Source of the DNA: Rhodeus uyekii
Taxonomy: Eukaryota > Chordata > Actinopteri > Cypriniformes > Acheilognathidae
NCBI GenBank assembly: GCA_037043235.1
Contig: JAWRVZ010000054.1
Coordinates: forward strand, 3,042,001 to 3,106,000
DNA: 64,000 bases
Direction of reading: 5' to 3'
This document shows, in pieces, positions 1 through 13,900 of the stretch. The translations under genes were made by a program, and so were the position numbers. The notes beneath the pieces are model-generated. The model saw only the letters and a program-made list of their open reading frames with translations, was not told the origin of the DNA and searched no databases. Positions within the stretch are counted from its first letter, which is position 1. Every line of letters begins with the position of its first letter.

Positions 1-995
1 CCCATTCTCAAATGTAAAGTCTGCTATATATTTTCATGTGTAGACTAGAGGCATAATTTTTTTTTACTGTTTTATGTTGTCTACTTACTATACTGCTGTT
101 CTGTTAGAAGTGTTTATTTAACTTTGATAAATTTTATTTTATTTAATAAATCTGTGTGTCATTATGATGTTAATTTAAAGGAACAATATGTAAGGTTCTT
201 GGTTTAAAAAATTCAGAAACCACTAGTAAAAAATTCTGTGTGTTTTTGTCGATGCCAAAATATCCAGCAACGTTTAAATCTAGAGAAATCGGCTATTTTA
301 ACCAGTGTAAAATCCTGTGTTGTTGTGTCGCCTGTCAGTGACGTATTATCCGACTTACCCTTTCCTTCCGTAGAAAGCACTGACACACCAAAAAGGCTTT
401 AATATGCTTTAATAATCCATGACCAACTATTTCAAGACCTTTATCGACCTTTAATAGTGTTTTTGATTGAATATGTCATTTTCTTGATTTACATAAAATG
501 ATTAACATGAGTGTGGCACATAAGTAGAATAAAAACCGCAAGGTAAAAGTCCAGGCTCTCGGCCCCATCCTGTTAGTAAAACTTCACTTCATTAGCTCAT
601 CCATGAACATGATTTCTAATTCCATCGATTGTAGAGGTGAATATGACAACTCCCATGATTCCATGCTCATTCACGATGTCATCAACCTACGCCTTTGTTA
701 TTGTTTTGAATAAGTGACCTCTAGTGGTGAAACTTACAAATATGTTCGATATGTTTTCTTATTTTAATCACATATATTTACTTTTTTACGGATTCTCTCG
801 TTTCCAAACCCCATTTTGCTATAGACAAGGTTTTTACTTACGAAATTCCGTAGCAATACTGTTTATTTTTGGTGTGTGTGTGTAGATACTACCAGATAAT
901 TTTGTACCATGCCATTTGTTGAATACTGAGATTGTATTATATTACAGTCCTTGATTGTGCAAAACTGATCGTTCCTCTTGTTTGCTCACTTAAAG
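1..995. other. Upstream sequence / probable 5' intron
   Basis: AT-rich sequence with no reading frame and no recognisable promoter or CpG island. A TGACGTA half-CRE-like string occurs near 340, but alone it means little. The stretch 970-995 is pyrimidine-rich and ends TTAAAG. It would serve as the acceptor of the start-codon exon, so this segment is most simply the end of an intron following an unseen non-coding exon. Confidence 0.45.
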
Positions 996-1076
996 ATGAC
1001 ATGAACTTCTACTGAAACGAGTGCAGACACTAGTCTGCCCCTATTCAGCGCAATCCTGTCTATCCCGGCCACCACC

Positions 1077-1176
1077 ATGTCTTTCGTGCCCACCCCGAGC
1101 CCCACCGTGGTGGATCAGACCACCCTCATGAAGAAATACCTTCAGTTTGTGGCGGCACTCACTGATAACAACACGC
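1077..1176 (+). CDS. trrap: TRRAP coding exon 1 (start codon)
   Basis: Residues 1-33 plus one base. It begins MSFVPTPSP and continues into the conserved DQTTLMKKYLQF. The ATG sits in GCCACCACCATGT, a near-ideal Kozak context, and the next residues match the vertebrate TRRAP N-terminus, which fixes the start. The exon probably begins near 996 (TTAAAG acceptor), giving about 81 bases of 5' UTR. Donor is GTGAGT at 1177. Confidence 0.95.
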
Positions 1177-1936
1177 GTGAGTCTTATTCCTTCTGCTTCG
1201 ATTGTTACCGTATTAGATGAAAGTATCGTCTGTTTACTGGGATTTTTTTTCCTTCGTTTAAACCTCAGCGGATGAAACCAAACTGAAAATGATGCAGGAA
1301 GTCAGTGAGAATTTTGAGGTAAGCTCTTATATTTTGCTTATGAAAGCTTGAAATGAAATCTGCGCTCTCCTAGTAGTTGACGTTTCTCATTTCCTCTTCA
1401 GAACGTCACATCCTCACCACAGTACTCTACTTTCTTGGAGCACATCATCCCTCGTTTCCTAACGTTTCTGCAGGATGGAGAAGTGCAATTCCTTCAGGAG
1501 AAACCAACACAGGTATGCTTTCTGATAAAAGTCACATTCTCTAGTCATTATCAAGGCCTCATTCCTGACCTTTAAATTAACTTGGGCTGTCTTTGATTCT
1601 TATTATAGCAATTAAGGAAACTCGTCCTGGAGATCATCCACCGAATCCCAACTAATGAACATCTGCGGCCCCATGCTAAAAACATCCTCTCTGTCATGTT
1701 CCGCTTCCTTGAGGTCAGGTTTCTTTACTCGAGTGTGAAACTTCATCTGATATATAGAGAGACTATGAAATAGCTGTAGAATTCTCATTTTAAAGAACAT
1801 TTTATTAGACTAATGTTTGTAAATGCCACTACCAGTACTTGCAAGAGGGACAACTTTTTTTGTTCGGTTTTTACTTAAACATGATCAGCAGAGACACAAT
1901 GATGAGAGCGATGTGCTTTAGTTCGGGGAATGGTAC

Positions 1937-1970
<34 letters not shown>

Positions 1971-4900
1971 TGTGTGTGTGAACTGTAAAGTACCAATAAG
2001 CCTGGGCGCTGAAAGCAAAACTGATAAGATCTGAGTGTCCAAATGCTGATCTGTGAGGTCATTTTGTCTTTCTGAACAAAATCTGCCAATATTATGGTAA
2101 TAGTCTGATGCTATAGATGGATATATGTATATAAGTTTATTTTACATTTTTTAAGAATGCACTACAGTTCGGTTTTGGGGTCAGTAATATATATTTTTTA
2201 ATATATTTATGTAAACTTGATTTTATTGTTTCGATTTTTACAAATAACTGCTGTTCTTTTGAAATTGATTAATCAAGCGTCTTGGAAAAAGTTTATCTGG
2301 ATTTTCACAAAAATAGTAAGCCTGTTTCTAAAACTGTGACACTGTGACACTAAAAACTGTGAAAATGTAGCTTTACCATTACAGGAATATATTACATTTT
2401 AAATTATTATAGTTCTTTAAATTATCTCTCGCGATATTCATGTTTGACTGTACTGTTGATTTAAATAAATGTTGAGCATAAGGTACTCCTTTTAAAAACA
2501 TAAATTAAACTAACTCAAACTTTTGAACGGTATTTTAGATTTTATTAATTCTTTAAAGGGTAATTACTTTAAAGAGTATTCAAAGATACGATTATTTCTT
2601 TTAATTCATTTAGCAGGCACCTTTGTCATAAGTGACTAACAAATAAATCAGTCGGTGTTGTACACATAATTTTTACATTTATTTCCAACGTATCATCTTG
2701 TGTTTTTATTTATTTTTATCTTCTTGCCTCTGTTTCATCATTTAGATTGAAAGTGAAGAGAATGTGCTCATTTGTTTACGCATCATCATTGAACTGCATA
2801 AACAGTTTCGCCCGCCGATCTCTCAAGAGGTAAGATGCAGCCTTCCACCACTCTGTGACGTTGACTAGCATTCGTATTTCCTTTGTGTCTAAAAATGTTA
2901 ATTTCAACTCTTACAGATTCATCATTTCTTGGACTTTGTGAAGCAAATTTACAAAGAACTGCCAAAAGTTGTGGTAAGCTGTTTTTAACATGTTGAATTT
3001 GTAATATTTGTTTGTTAAAGTATCTGTTGTCTGACCTGGTGTCTCTGTCTGTCAGGCGAGGTATTTTGAGAATCCACAGGTTATAGCGGAGAACACAGTG
3101 CCTTCTCCAGAAATGGTGGGCATGATCACCTCAGTACTGGTGAAGACCGCACCGGAGCGCGAGGACAGCGAAACCCGGACGGTCAGTACAGATGTTCTCT
3201 AACTGCAATAAGACCTGCACACAATCGTTATTTTCTGATTAGTTTTGACAAATATGATCAGCAGAGACACAATGATGTGAGCGATATGCTTTAGTCCAGA
3301 GAATGGTACTGTGTGTAAGATTGTGTGTGTGTGTGTGTGAGAACTGTAAAGTACCAATAAGCCTGGACGCTGAAAGTAAAACTGATAAGATCTGAGTGTC
3401 CAAATGCTGATCTGTGAGGATTTTGACTTGGTTACTAATGCCGGATACATGCTGCATTTAACTTTAAAGTCGTTAAATCTCTGTTCTTCTGGCACTACGC
3501 TACTGTCTGGGGTTCCATTTAGGTGCTGTGTTGTGTACACCTTACACAACAGATCTTTGTCACGGGGTTACGCGTCGCACAACATTTCAGTAGGAAGAAA
3601 TGCTTTTTTCCCCCCCCCACAACAAAACACCTGCAAGAAGTGATATGGGAAATAATGCAAGATCACGTGTGAGACAGGAGTAGTGAAATGGAAAACACAA
3701 CATAAAGTCCAGGCCTGGTCCTTTCTTGTACTTTGCTGTCGCCGCTCCTCCTTTTATTCCTCTGTATGATACGAGACTGGTGATGGCGCAGGTGGCGCTC
3801 ATTCTCAATCACGCCACCAGCTCTCGTGACGCTCTCACACCCCCCCCCCCCCACCTTCAATGGGTGTCTCTTTTGTCTTTTTCTTCTTTGTGCAGTGATT
3901 GATTAACAGGCTAGAAGGTGGACATTCATTGCTGTGTGGCATGCACTCTCAGTCCATATTTAATTTGTGCATATCTGATTGAAATCTGATCATATTTAGC
4001 AAATGTAAATGACAAAAAAAAATCACATGAAATGTAAGTTCCTATAAATCCATTTCAAGCTGCTTTCATATGTGGTTTGAAATCCTATTGATTCGTTTCA
4101 GTCTGACTGCTTGATCGTATTTCGTGTGGTGAATGCAACTTTTTTCACGCTGCGTAAAATGTAAATATCAGACGCTGTTATAGGAAATGTGCTGAAAGTC
4201 GTAGTGGAAACAAGGTTGTGTTATTGCATAGTGCCAGTTGAGCAGAAATCTACAGTATAACAGGCATGTTTTGAGACTGATTGAGACCACAGCATGGAAT
4301 AAAGCCTTTGCCTGGAATAAAGCCAGTTCGTTTCCTTAGAACAGTGCTTCTCAAATAGTGGGGCGCACCCCTCTAGAGGGGGCTCGGAGCAATACCAGGG
4401 GGGCATGTGTGACCCCAGGGAGCATGCTTTTTTTTTTTTTTGCATGAAACAAGAGAACAGGACAGAGCAGCAGGTATGAAGAGCAGATAACAAACCCTTA
4501 CCCCTTTGACGCGTATGATCACACCGGTGCGATGCGAACGTTCAGTGCGTCACGTGATCAACTGCAAAATTAAATTGTGTTTTCGCACGATATCTGGCGC
4601 TGATCCAGAGACGGACGCGCGCAGACCTTGTCATATATCACAACAATTCAGTGTTTTCAACCACATAAGGTTTATTTTAGGTTTCAAACATTTAAATACT
4701 CAAAAGTACTGGCAAAACAATATATTTATACACACTTGATGTCTATAAAAGAGGAAATAAAAATCCGTTCAATTGTAAATTGACGAGGTGTTTTATTCAT
4801 ATCAGATTCGCATTGCATTGGTAACTATAAAGTTCACTCTATTCTTTTCCAACTTCACCAGACACTTACTGTTATGTATTTTGAGTGAAGTGACTGAATT

Positions 4901-7900
4901 TACGTGTTGTAAATCCAACAGATCAGATTCTCTGAATTGCAACGCAAAACTAACATTGCGGCGCCTGTCGCGCTTCATAGATCGGCTAACATGATCATTA
5001 TAAAGGCTTTTAATCGACAAATCTCATTCACTTCTACATATTTGAGAATCGGAATATCAGGTAATTGATGTGTTTACTTCTTCCTGGGGGGGTGTAACAG
5101 AAAATAATTGAGAAGCACTGCCTTAGAAGATACAGTTGTTTTACATGATTGCTACATATTGTCACGTAAATAAGACAACATCTGTATTGCAAACCCTTCA
5201 ATATTGCGGTTGTTGCTTTTGGCGTATATCTACCAACGCATCGTCATTGCCATAAAAACTAATGCAGATATTCCGGAAAATGAAAGGGTGCCGTGGACAC
5301 AAACCAGATCTGAACCGTTGTGGACAGTTAATAATGTTTTATCAAATTCAAATTGCTTTTGGGCTGACAGTGTGAACGTAGCTTAAGACACTACAAATGC
5401 AAAGTTGTCACAAGACCACAATATGTGTACTTTGTGCCAACCACTTTAACCTACATGTGTAAACTTTACATTCCTGGAGTATTAAATGCAAATAACATTT
5501 TCTGTATGTAGACACTAGAGGGCACCAAATTCCTGCTTATGAACTTTGTGTTAAGAGCTGCTAAAATGCAGTTGGATTTCAACAAACATTTTCTGTAAAG
5601 CTGCTTTAAAACAATAAGTATTGTGAAAAGTGCTCTACAAATAAACTTGTACTTAATTGATGTTTACTATCAACACAGACAACGCCATATAGGTGTTAAG
5701 ATATTTTATGTTGACCCCCTGATGTAGTTTCTTTGTTCTGACCTCATCCGACTCCTCTGTGTCCTCCAGCATACAATAATCCCCCGGGGATCGCTGTCAC
5801 TCAAAGTGTTGGCAGAGCTTCCCATCATCGTAGTCCTCATGTATCAGGTGAGAGCCCATTAAAACTAGCCAATTTATAAAAGTGTCATCAATCATCTGAA
5901 ATTCAAACTTTCTAGCTAAATCCATAGTTTACTCAAACCTGGCACGATCATCAAAAGGGTTGTTGTGATTTTGATTATTTTTGTCTTTGTCATTATGAGC
6001 TGTAATTGTAAGGAAAATCAGTTTTGATGTTTTGAGTCAGAAAATGACAGTCTAGAGCAGTTAGGAAGCTACAATCAGTCAAAACAATACTTTTGGTTAA
6101 CGGTCTCTGCATGTTATCGTTATACATTTGACCAGCAGATTTATTTCTATTTTTTGACTAAAAACTAGCACCAACAAATATCACAGTTACTGCTTCACAA
6201 CTTCTCACGTGTTGCATTGTCAGGGAGCTGTAAACTAATTATTGCATTCAAAATTCTTCAATATGATTCGTTTTCAAAATGCTTAGACATATTGGTAGAT
6301 ATATACAGGAATTTGCGTTTTAGTCAGACTCTAAAGAATTTTTTTTTAATGCATGACTTTTATAAATTCTGTAAAATGTATGTTTCGAACAGGGGTCTGC
6401 TTTCTGTCTGTGGCCCACTGTTTTTTTTAATGTGTTAATTTATTTTCTGTTTGATCTCCTAGCTTTACAAACTGAACATTCACAATGTGGTGTCTGAGTT
6501 CGTGCCTCTTATCATGAACACCATCATGCTGCAGGTGTCTCCGCAAGCTCGGTCAGTGGCCTCGCTTGTGTCATTCAGTGTGGTGTTTCCTCACTGTTAA
6601 TGTGCTGAAATGGATTTCATGGATGTAATTTAACACGGTGACATTTAAAGTCCTTTTTCTGATTTCTATCCATGATAGGCAGCACAAGCTGTTCAACAAG
6701 GAGCTTTATGCAGATTTTATCGCTGCTCAGATCAAGACCTTGTCATTCCTCGCTTATATTATTCGGATCTACCAGGTAGCGTGGCTCTGGAAAACATCGC
6801 TTGACCACCTGTTAATTAAACTTCTCTAAACTTGTTGTAATACTCGAACGGTGACTAATGTGGCAATGTAAAATGTGTGTGCATCAGGACTTGGTTGGGA
6901 AGTACTCCCAGCAGATGGTGAAGGGGATGTTGCAGCTGCTGTCTAACTGCCCCCCTGAGACGGCTCACCTGCGGAAAGAGCTGCTGATCGCTGCCAAGCA
7001 CATCCTCACCACAGATCTACGCAGTCGTGAGTCATCCGCCGCTAAACACTTTGCAGATTGTTGGCAGATATTCCCAAATAAGATATGCAAAGCATTCGCT
7101 ATTGTAGGAGCGCTTGCATCTGTTGTTAATTACACCACTGAGCTTCATGGGGTGCAGCTTTGATATCTCACGGCTGCATTCTCTTTGAGCTTCACCCCTC
7201 AATCAATAGCGTTTGAGGGAGGAATCTGATACACTCTTCTAAATCATTAATCCTGTAGAGAAGGTTAAATTAATCGATGAGAAAATCTCACTGTTGAGAC
7301 CTGACATTGATGTATCTCAGGGTTCATGGGCGCTTGAGCCGTTTTGGTTGGGGTTCAGAGTCTGTGATGGCATCTGAAAAGTCTGTTTGTGTTGCAGAAT
7401 TCATTCCATGCATGGACAAGCTTTTTGATGAGTCGATACTCATTGGCTCAGGATACACTGCGAGAGAGACGCTGAGGTAAGAACGCAGATTAACCCCCTC
7501 CAAACGTTTATGGTGTTGTCCAATAAAAGCAATCTGTGCAATTTGTAGGGCAAACGTTTAACTCCCAAAGCATGGTGTAAAGTGCCTACATAAGCTGTGT
7601 TTCAAGGTCCTTGTGATGCAATGGCTCTTTTTTTAAAGCCAAATTCTAAGGTAGGATACATGCTGTGAATGCCAGAATTCATGTTATTTTTAATAACATA
7701 AAGCACAAAAAAAAAATAGGAGGACAAATGCATAAAGGAAAAAAATGAATAAAAGTAAACTATCTCTCTCTGTTATGTATATGTGTGTACACACACCATA
7801 CCTCAAAATATTATAATCATATAATGAACAAATGGAGCCCTTACATTTTGAGAAGCTTCTGCTGACAAATATATGGCAAAGAAATATATTGATTGGTGAA

Positions 7901-10900
7901 ACTCTATGAATAAAAATATTCTGGATGCATATTAAAATTATTGGTTGATAGATAAACTAATAATTGTTTTAATGCAATGGATAAAAATTGATAATTTGTT
8001 GATATTAAACTTAAATGAATAAATAAAACAAATTGAAATCAGTTGTTTTAAACGCTACAGGTGATTTTAGGCATCAGAAAATTATAATGTACAGTGTGAA
8101 AAGTGGATAATCATTTTAACTGTTACTAAATTATTTTTAAAGATTAATTTCAGATATTGGCCATTTTTAATTAAGAATTTGTTTAACGATATATCATCTT
8201 AAACTTACTTGGAGTATCACATTGTTAGCTTGATAACATGTTAACATCAAACTCCAGTGAAATTGGTTGTAAGTTCTGAAAAGCACTATTTAAATTGCAC
8301 ATTTTCATACTTTATGGGTGCCTTGGAAGACAATTACAAGTCAGTCATTTATGAGGATTTATTTAGGTTATGTTGCCGATGTAGACAGCAAGGTAGCTGA
8401 TTTTGAAATATTTATTGTAGTTTCTTCAGTGTGGCTTGAGACCACAATCTTTTTTCTCCCAAGTATCTTGGGGTGGGGGGGAAAGGAAAGTCGATTTCAT
8501 CAAGTGCAACATATCAGAATTGATCGTTAATGGTGCTTGACTGAGCTGAGATGCCCCACTGGGCACAGAAGATCCAGGTGCCCATCTTCATGTGCCAGGC
8601 TGTCTTGGCATTGCCCACTCTCTGTCTCCCTGCCCCAGATGTCATATGCCTGCCAACACCACCTCTCTCTCTTCCACGGTTTCTATCAGCCTTCAGCAGG
8701 CAAATTTGGCAGGATTCACAACCTGTCAAAGGCATTAGTGTCGTTTATTCTGAAACTTTGCCTGAAATCCCCCAAGTGTTGACCCAAGATGATTATATCA
8801 GCCAGGGTCAAGAGCTATTTGCTCTTTGAAGGTTGGGTTTGGTCAATTTTAGGCTGGAAGTTCACCTCAAGAATAGGGATGTCTGCACCAAGTCAATAGT
8901 ACTATAAAATGATGCTGTCGTTCAAAATTTTGGGGTTAGTAAGTTTAAAAAAATATTTTTTTTAAGGAAACTAATACATGTATTCAGCAAGGACTACTGA
9001 AAAAATGACTTTTTATAAAAACTTTTATAATTTTACAAAAGATTCATATTTCAAATAAAGGCTCTTCTTTTGAACTTTCTTTTCATAAAAAAAAATATAA
9101 TGAATTCATGGTTTTCACAAAAATTTTAAGGGGTTTCACATTAAGCCGTTTTTAACTGTGCTTTCCTGTAGCTCAATCAGTAGAGCATTGGCGCTTGCAA
9201 CACCAAGCTAATGGATTCGATTCCCAGGGAAAGCAATAACTGATTAGAATGTCAATGCGCTTTGGATAAAAGCGTCTGCCAAATGAATAAATGTAAATGA
9301 TGATAGAGAAATGTTTCTTGAGCACCAAATCAGCATATTGGAATGATTTCTGAAGGTGGCAAGTAATGGCTTCAGCTTTGCCATCACAAGAATAAATTAC
9401 ATTTTAGAATATAATAAAAAAGAAAACAATTCTTCCTAAATTGCAATATTACTGTTTTTACTGCATTTTTGACCAAATAAATGCAGATTTGAGCTTTTGA
9501 ATGGTGGTGTATGTTTGTGAATAATCAAAAGCAGGTAAACGTGGCTGTTTTAGCAAGGTATTCATGTGAACACAGTTGTTAATGTCTTATGTAAATAGAC
9601 AATATTAAGGCAATCAAGAATTGTGAAATTGGTATTAACGGAACAAAAATCATGCTTTTATCTAACAGTGTGCTGTTGGTGTTTCAGGCCCTTGGCATAC
9701 AGCACACTAGCAGACCTAGTACACCATGTTAGACAGAACCTCCCATTGACGGACCTCTCCCTGGCGGTGCAACTGTTCGCTAAGAACATTGACGATGAGT
9801 CCCTTCCAAGCAGTATCCAGACCATGTCTTGTAAGCTGTTGCTAAACCTCGTAGACTGCATCCGATCTAAGAGCGAACAGGAGAATGGGAATGGTAGAGA
9901 CATTCTCATGAGAATGCTGGAGGTGAGATAGACCACATTAGCCCATGTGACATAAGCACATTAAACTATGTGGGGATTGGATCTACAATGGGCTACAAAA
10001 TGCCACTGTATGGCCATATGTAAATGCATTTGTAAAGCACAAAGTCATTGATCTGACATACATTTTCTATATCTTCAGGTTTTCGTGCTGAAATTCCACA
10101 CCATTGCTCGGTACCAACTGGTATCCATCTTTAAGAAGTGTAAGCCCCAATCAGAGATGGGTGTGGTAGACTCTGGGGCATTACCAGGAGTCCCAGCAAC
10201 TCCTACTGTAGCGACACCTGCCTTACCTCCACCTGCACCCCCAACACCGGTCACCCCTGCACCACCTCCAGCCACGCCTTTTGATAGACCTGGAGATAAG
10301 GAGGACAAGCAGACCTTCCAGGTGTCCGACTGTCGGAGTCTGGTGAAGACCCTTGTATGTGGAGTGAAAACTATCACATGGGGCATCACTTCATGTAAAG
10401 CTCCTGGAGGTGAGATGGACGGACGATCTTGGCTTTAGATCGTTTCAAGTAATTAAATATTAGCTCTGTTTAACACATTTTTTTTTTGTCTGGACTATAT
10501 ATAAAACATTTATTTTGCATCTTTGTAGGGCATCTGAAAGGGTTAGTTCTGGTCAGTATTTCCATTTTAAATTAATTTTGATATTGGTTTTATTGTATTT
10601 CAGAGGCTCAGTTCATTCCCAACAAGCAACTCCAGCCAAAAGAGACCCAGATCTACATCAAACTGGTCAAATATGCCATGCAGGCTTTGGATATCTACCA
10701 GGTACGACCGTCCACTGATTAGTACAGATTATTACCTCTGCAAAATCCCCAAACAGTCACTTAAAACCTTCTGATAAAATAGTAGAGGTGTGTCCCGTTA
10801 TGTTGCCACATCTCGGATCTTAATGCGTTCGGTTTACTCAAGTACACATGATCCAGAGAGCTAAAGTTTACAGCTTATCACAGAGCCAACCCCCTTTTGG

Positions 10901-13900
10901 CTAGGTACAGATTGCCGGCAATGGGCAGACGTACATCCGTGTGGCTAACTGTCAGACAGTGCGGATGAAGGAAGAGAAGGAGGTTTTGGAGCACTTTGCG
11001 GGAGTCTTCACCATGATGAATCCTCTCACTTTCAAAGAGATCTTCCAGACCACCGTTCCATACATGGTGGAACGCATATCGAAAAACTATGCCCTACAGG
11101 TACTGGCGCTGCAGTTTCAGAATTTAAGTGTCTTTCTGCAAAATGAATGAACTGTTGATATGAAATGGCTGTTTAATCTTTCAACAGATTGTAGCAAATT
11201 CCTTCCTGGCCAACCTAACCACCTCTGCACTGTTTGCCACTATCCTCGTGGAGTATCTGTTGGAGCGTCTTCCTGAGATGGGCTCCAATGTGGAATTATC
11301 AAACCTCTATCTCAAACTCTTCAAACTGGTCTTTGGCTCAGTGTCTCTTTTTGCTGCTGAAAATGAGCAAATGCTTAAGGTGAGCACATGCAGGTTTATA
11401 AAGAGAATTGTAGCCTCTTTTAGTTGGATGCGGTGCTTATTTAGTATATTGAGTAGGTAGTTCACAATTTTTTTTCTAAGCGATTGGGTATAGGGATCAC
11501 TCACACCCTCCAAGCTCTGATGACACTGTGCTGTCTAACGCCTCAGCGCCAGTAACCGTGCTGCATTAATTTTAATGTGTTCTGTCAGCTCCTCTGATGA
11601 GAAATGACACTTGTGCCGCAGATTGACAGGAAAGACCAAAGTGAAGGTCACTGTGAAATAGTGGAAAGGAAGAAGCTTCTGTATCTCACTTCCAATCAAT
11701 CCTGTTGCCTGCTTAAATTATCATTTTATATTCAGTGTCACTGTTTTGAAGGATCTTATTTTTAAGCTGTTCGCAGTTTATTTCTCACTATATTTTTTCA
11801 CACAAAAATTAGTTTCACTATATTAGTGAGGACTTATTATATTAGTGAGGACTTTGACATTGCATTTTATGTTCAGGCTAATATTTTCTGTTGCTCGTAC
11901 CCCTAAATATAACCCTAATCGAAACGTGCAAAACAATAGATTTAAATAAAAGCATTGCCAATATATATCCTTACTAGTTGGTTGTCATATCTCAATATAC
12001 TTGAGGACATTTTGGCCCTCACAAGTATAGCTAAACTTGTGAATATACACACAACATTACTGTTCAAAAGCTTCTTTTTTTTCTTAATTGAATGTAAAAG
12101 TATTTTATGTAAGGATACATTCGGTTAAGATATTTATGATGTTGCAAAAGATTATATAAAATAAATGCTAAAATAATAATCAATGTTTTTGAGAACAAAA
12201 TGAGAATAATGAAATGATGCCTATAACACTGAAGACTGGAGTAATGGCTGCTGGAAATAATAGTTGTCGTCACATAAATTATTTGCATTTTTAAATAATG
12301 AAATTGAGTTCAGTTTTACGTTCTATTGATATTTAACAATATAATTGTATATTTTTGATCAAATAAATGAAGCCATGAGCATGAGACTTTCAGAAACATT
12401 CAAATGGTTTACCAACTCTTGAACTCTAAAACTTTTGAATGTTATTGTAAGTGGCTGTCAAATGCGCAAATCATCAAATATATGCCAATTTATCAGTAAA
12501 GCATTTTTATTCACTCTTACATACAATGCTGATGACGTAGAATTTTATTGTTTTTATACTAAAGAATGTGTTGAATCCATTTCTTTCATAGCCTCACCTT
12601 CATAAAATAGTGAACAGTTCCATGGAGCTGGCTCAATCTGCCAAGGAGCCCTATAACTACTTCCTGTTGCTGAGAGCCCTGTTCCGCTCTATAGGAGGAG
12701 GGAGCCATGACCTCTTGTACCAGGAGTTTCTGCCTTTGCTGCCTAATTTGCTGCAAGGTGAGTGAGATCACTAACCGTAGGGTACCATTCTGAAAAGGTC
12801 ATGAACGGTAGGTTAAAATAAATTGCTAAATGCAAAAACATAATACAGCTAATCTTTAGAGCTACTGCTTTTTAAATTAAGAACTGCAATGTTCTTCATT
12901 TAAAACACTAAATGACCGGCCTAAGTTTTGATTCTTTGTGGCATCTTTTTAGGTTTGAACATGTTGCAGAGTGGCCTCCATAAGCAGCACATGAAGGATC
13001 TGTTTGTGGAACTGTGCCTCACTGTCCCTGTGCGGTTGAGCTCTCTTCTGCCCTACCTGCCCATGCTCATGGATCCACTGGTGTCTGCACTCAATGGTTC
13101 CCAGACTCTTGTCAGTCAGGGCCTACGCACACTGGAGCTCTGCGTGGACAACCTGCAGCCTGACTTCCTCTATGACCACATACAGCCAGTCCGAGCCGAA
13201 CTTATGCAGGTAAAACCTTTGACCTGTCACTTTTGACCTGACAGAGACCTGAGGGATGCCTTAATTGTTTCTTGATGCCTTTTATAAACAGGCATTGTGG
13301 CGAACGCTCCGTAACCCTGCGGAGACCATCTCCCATGTCGCTTACCGTGTGCTGGGTAAGTTTGGAGGAAGTAACCGGAAAATGCTGAAAGAGTCACAGA
13401 AGCTTCAGTATGTGGTGACTGAGGTTCAAGGCCCCAGCATCAAGGCAGAGTTCACCGACTGCAAAGCCTCCATTCAGCTGCCTATGGAGAAGGTAATGCT
13501 TTTTTCATTTTTATACAGGCATCGCATTATGATGCCATTGCATCATATGCAGGGGTGCACATAACTTTTTAAGTGAGTTACTCAGGTGAGTACCAGGAGA
13601 TTGTGTTTGGTACTCACATATGTAGCATTGTCTTAATAAGTGCAGCGCGATCGACCTGGGGGGGTGCGGAGCGATCTACCTGTCCTTCGCGAACGCGGAA
13701 GTAGCGGAGCAATCGATCTGCGGAGCAATCGATCGAAGCGTCAAAAGAGCCATAGGTTTTCGACCCCTGGCGTGAGCGATGCTCTGCATGATCCGCGTGC
13801 CCCCTTCACGTGAATGATATGCACTTCAGTGCGCTCATCGTTAACTTTTCGGCTCAGGTTCCAGTTGGCGTTTCTTTGAAGGTGGTGAAACGCCAAAAAA

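Noticed and set aside
1937..1980. Coding potential of His/Thr-rich frames over TG/CA runs
   Set aside because: Simple microsatellite translation; the same sequence recurs at 3254-3419 as a repeat.
8530..8830. Overlapping open frames on both strands that could be a small gene
   Set aside because: No homology recognised, no splice or start context; most likely chance in a balanced-composition intron stretch.
9161..9240. Functional tRNA gene
   Set aside because: tRNA-like head is joined to the standard teleost SINE tail and recurs at three other sites, so it is a SINE.
10075..10389. Gly/Ala/Val-rich antisense frame
   Set aside because: It is the complement of the Pro-rich linker of exon 14, which makes long antisense frames by composition.
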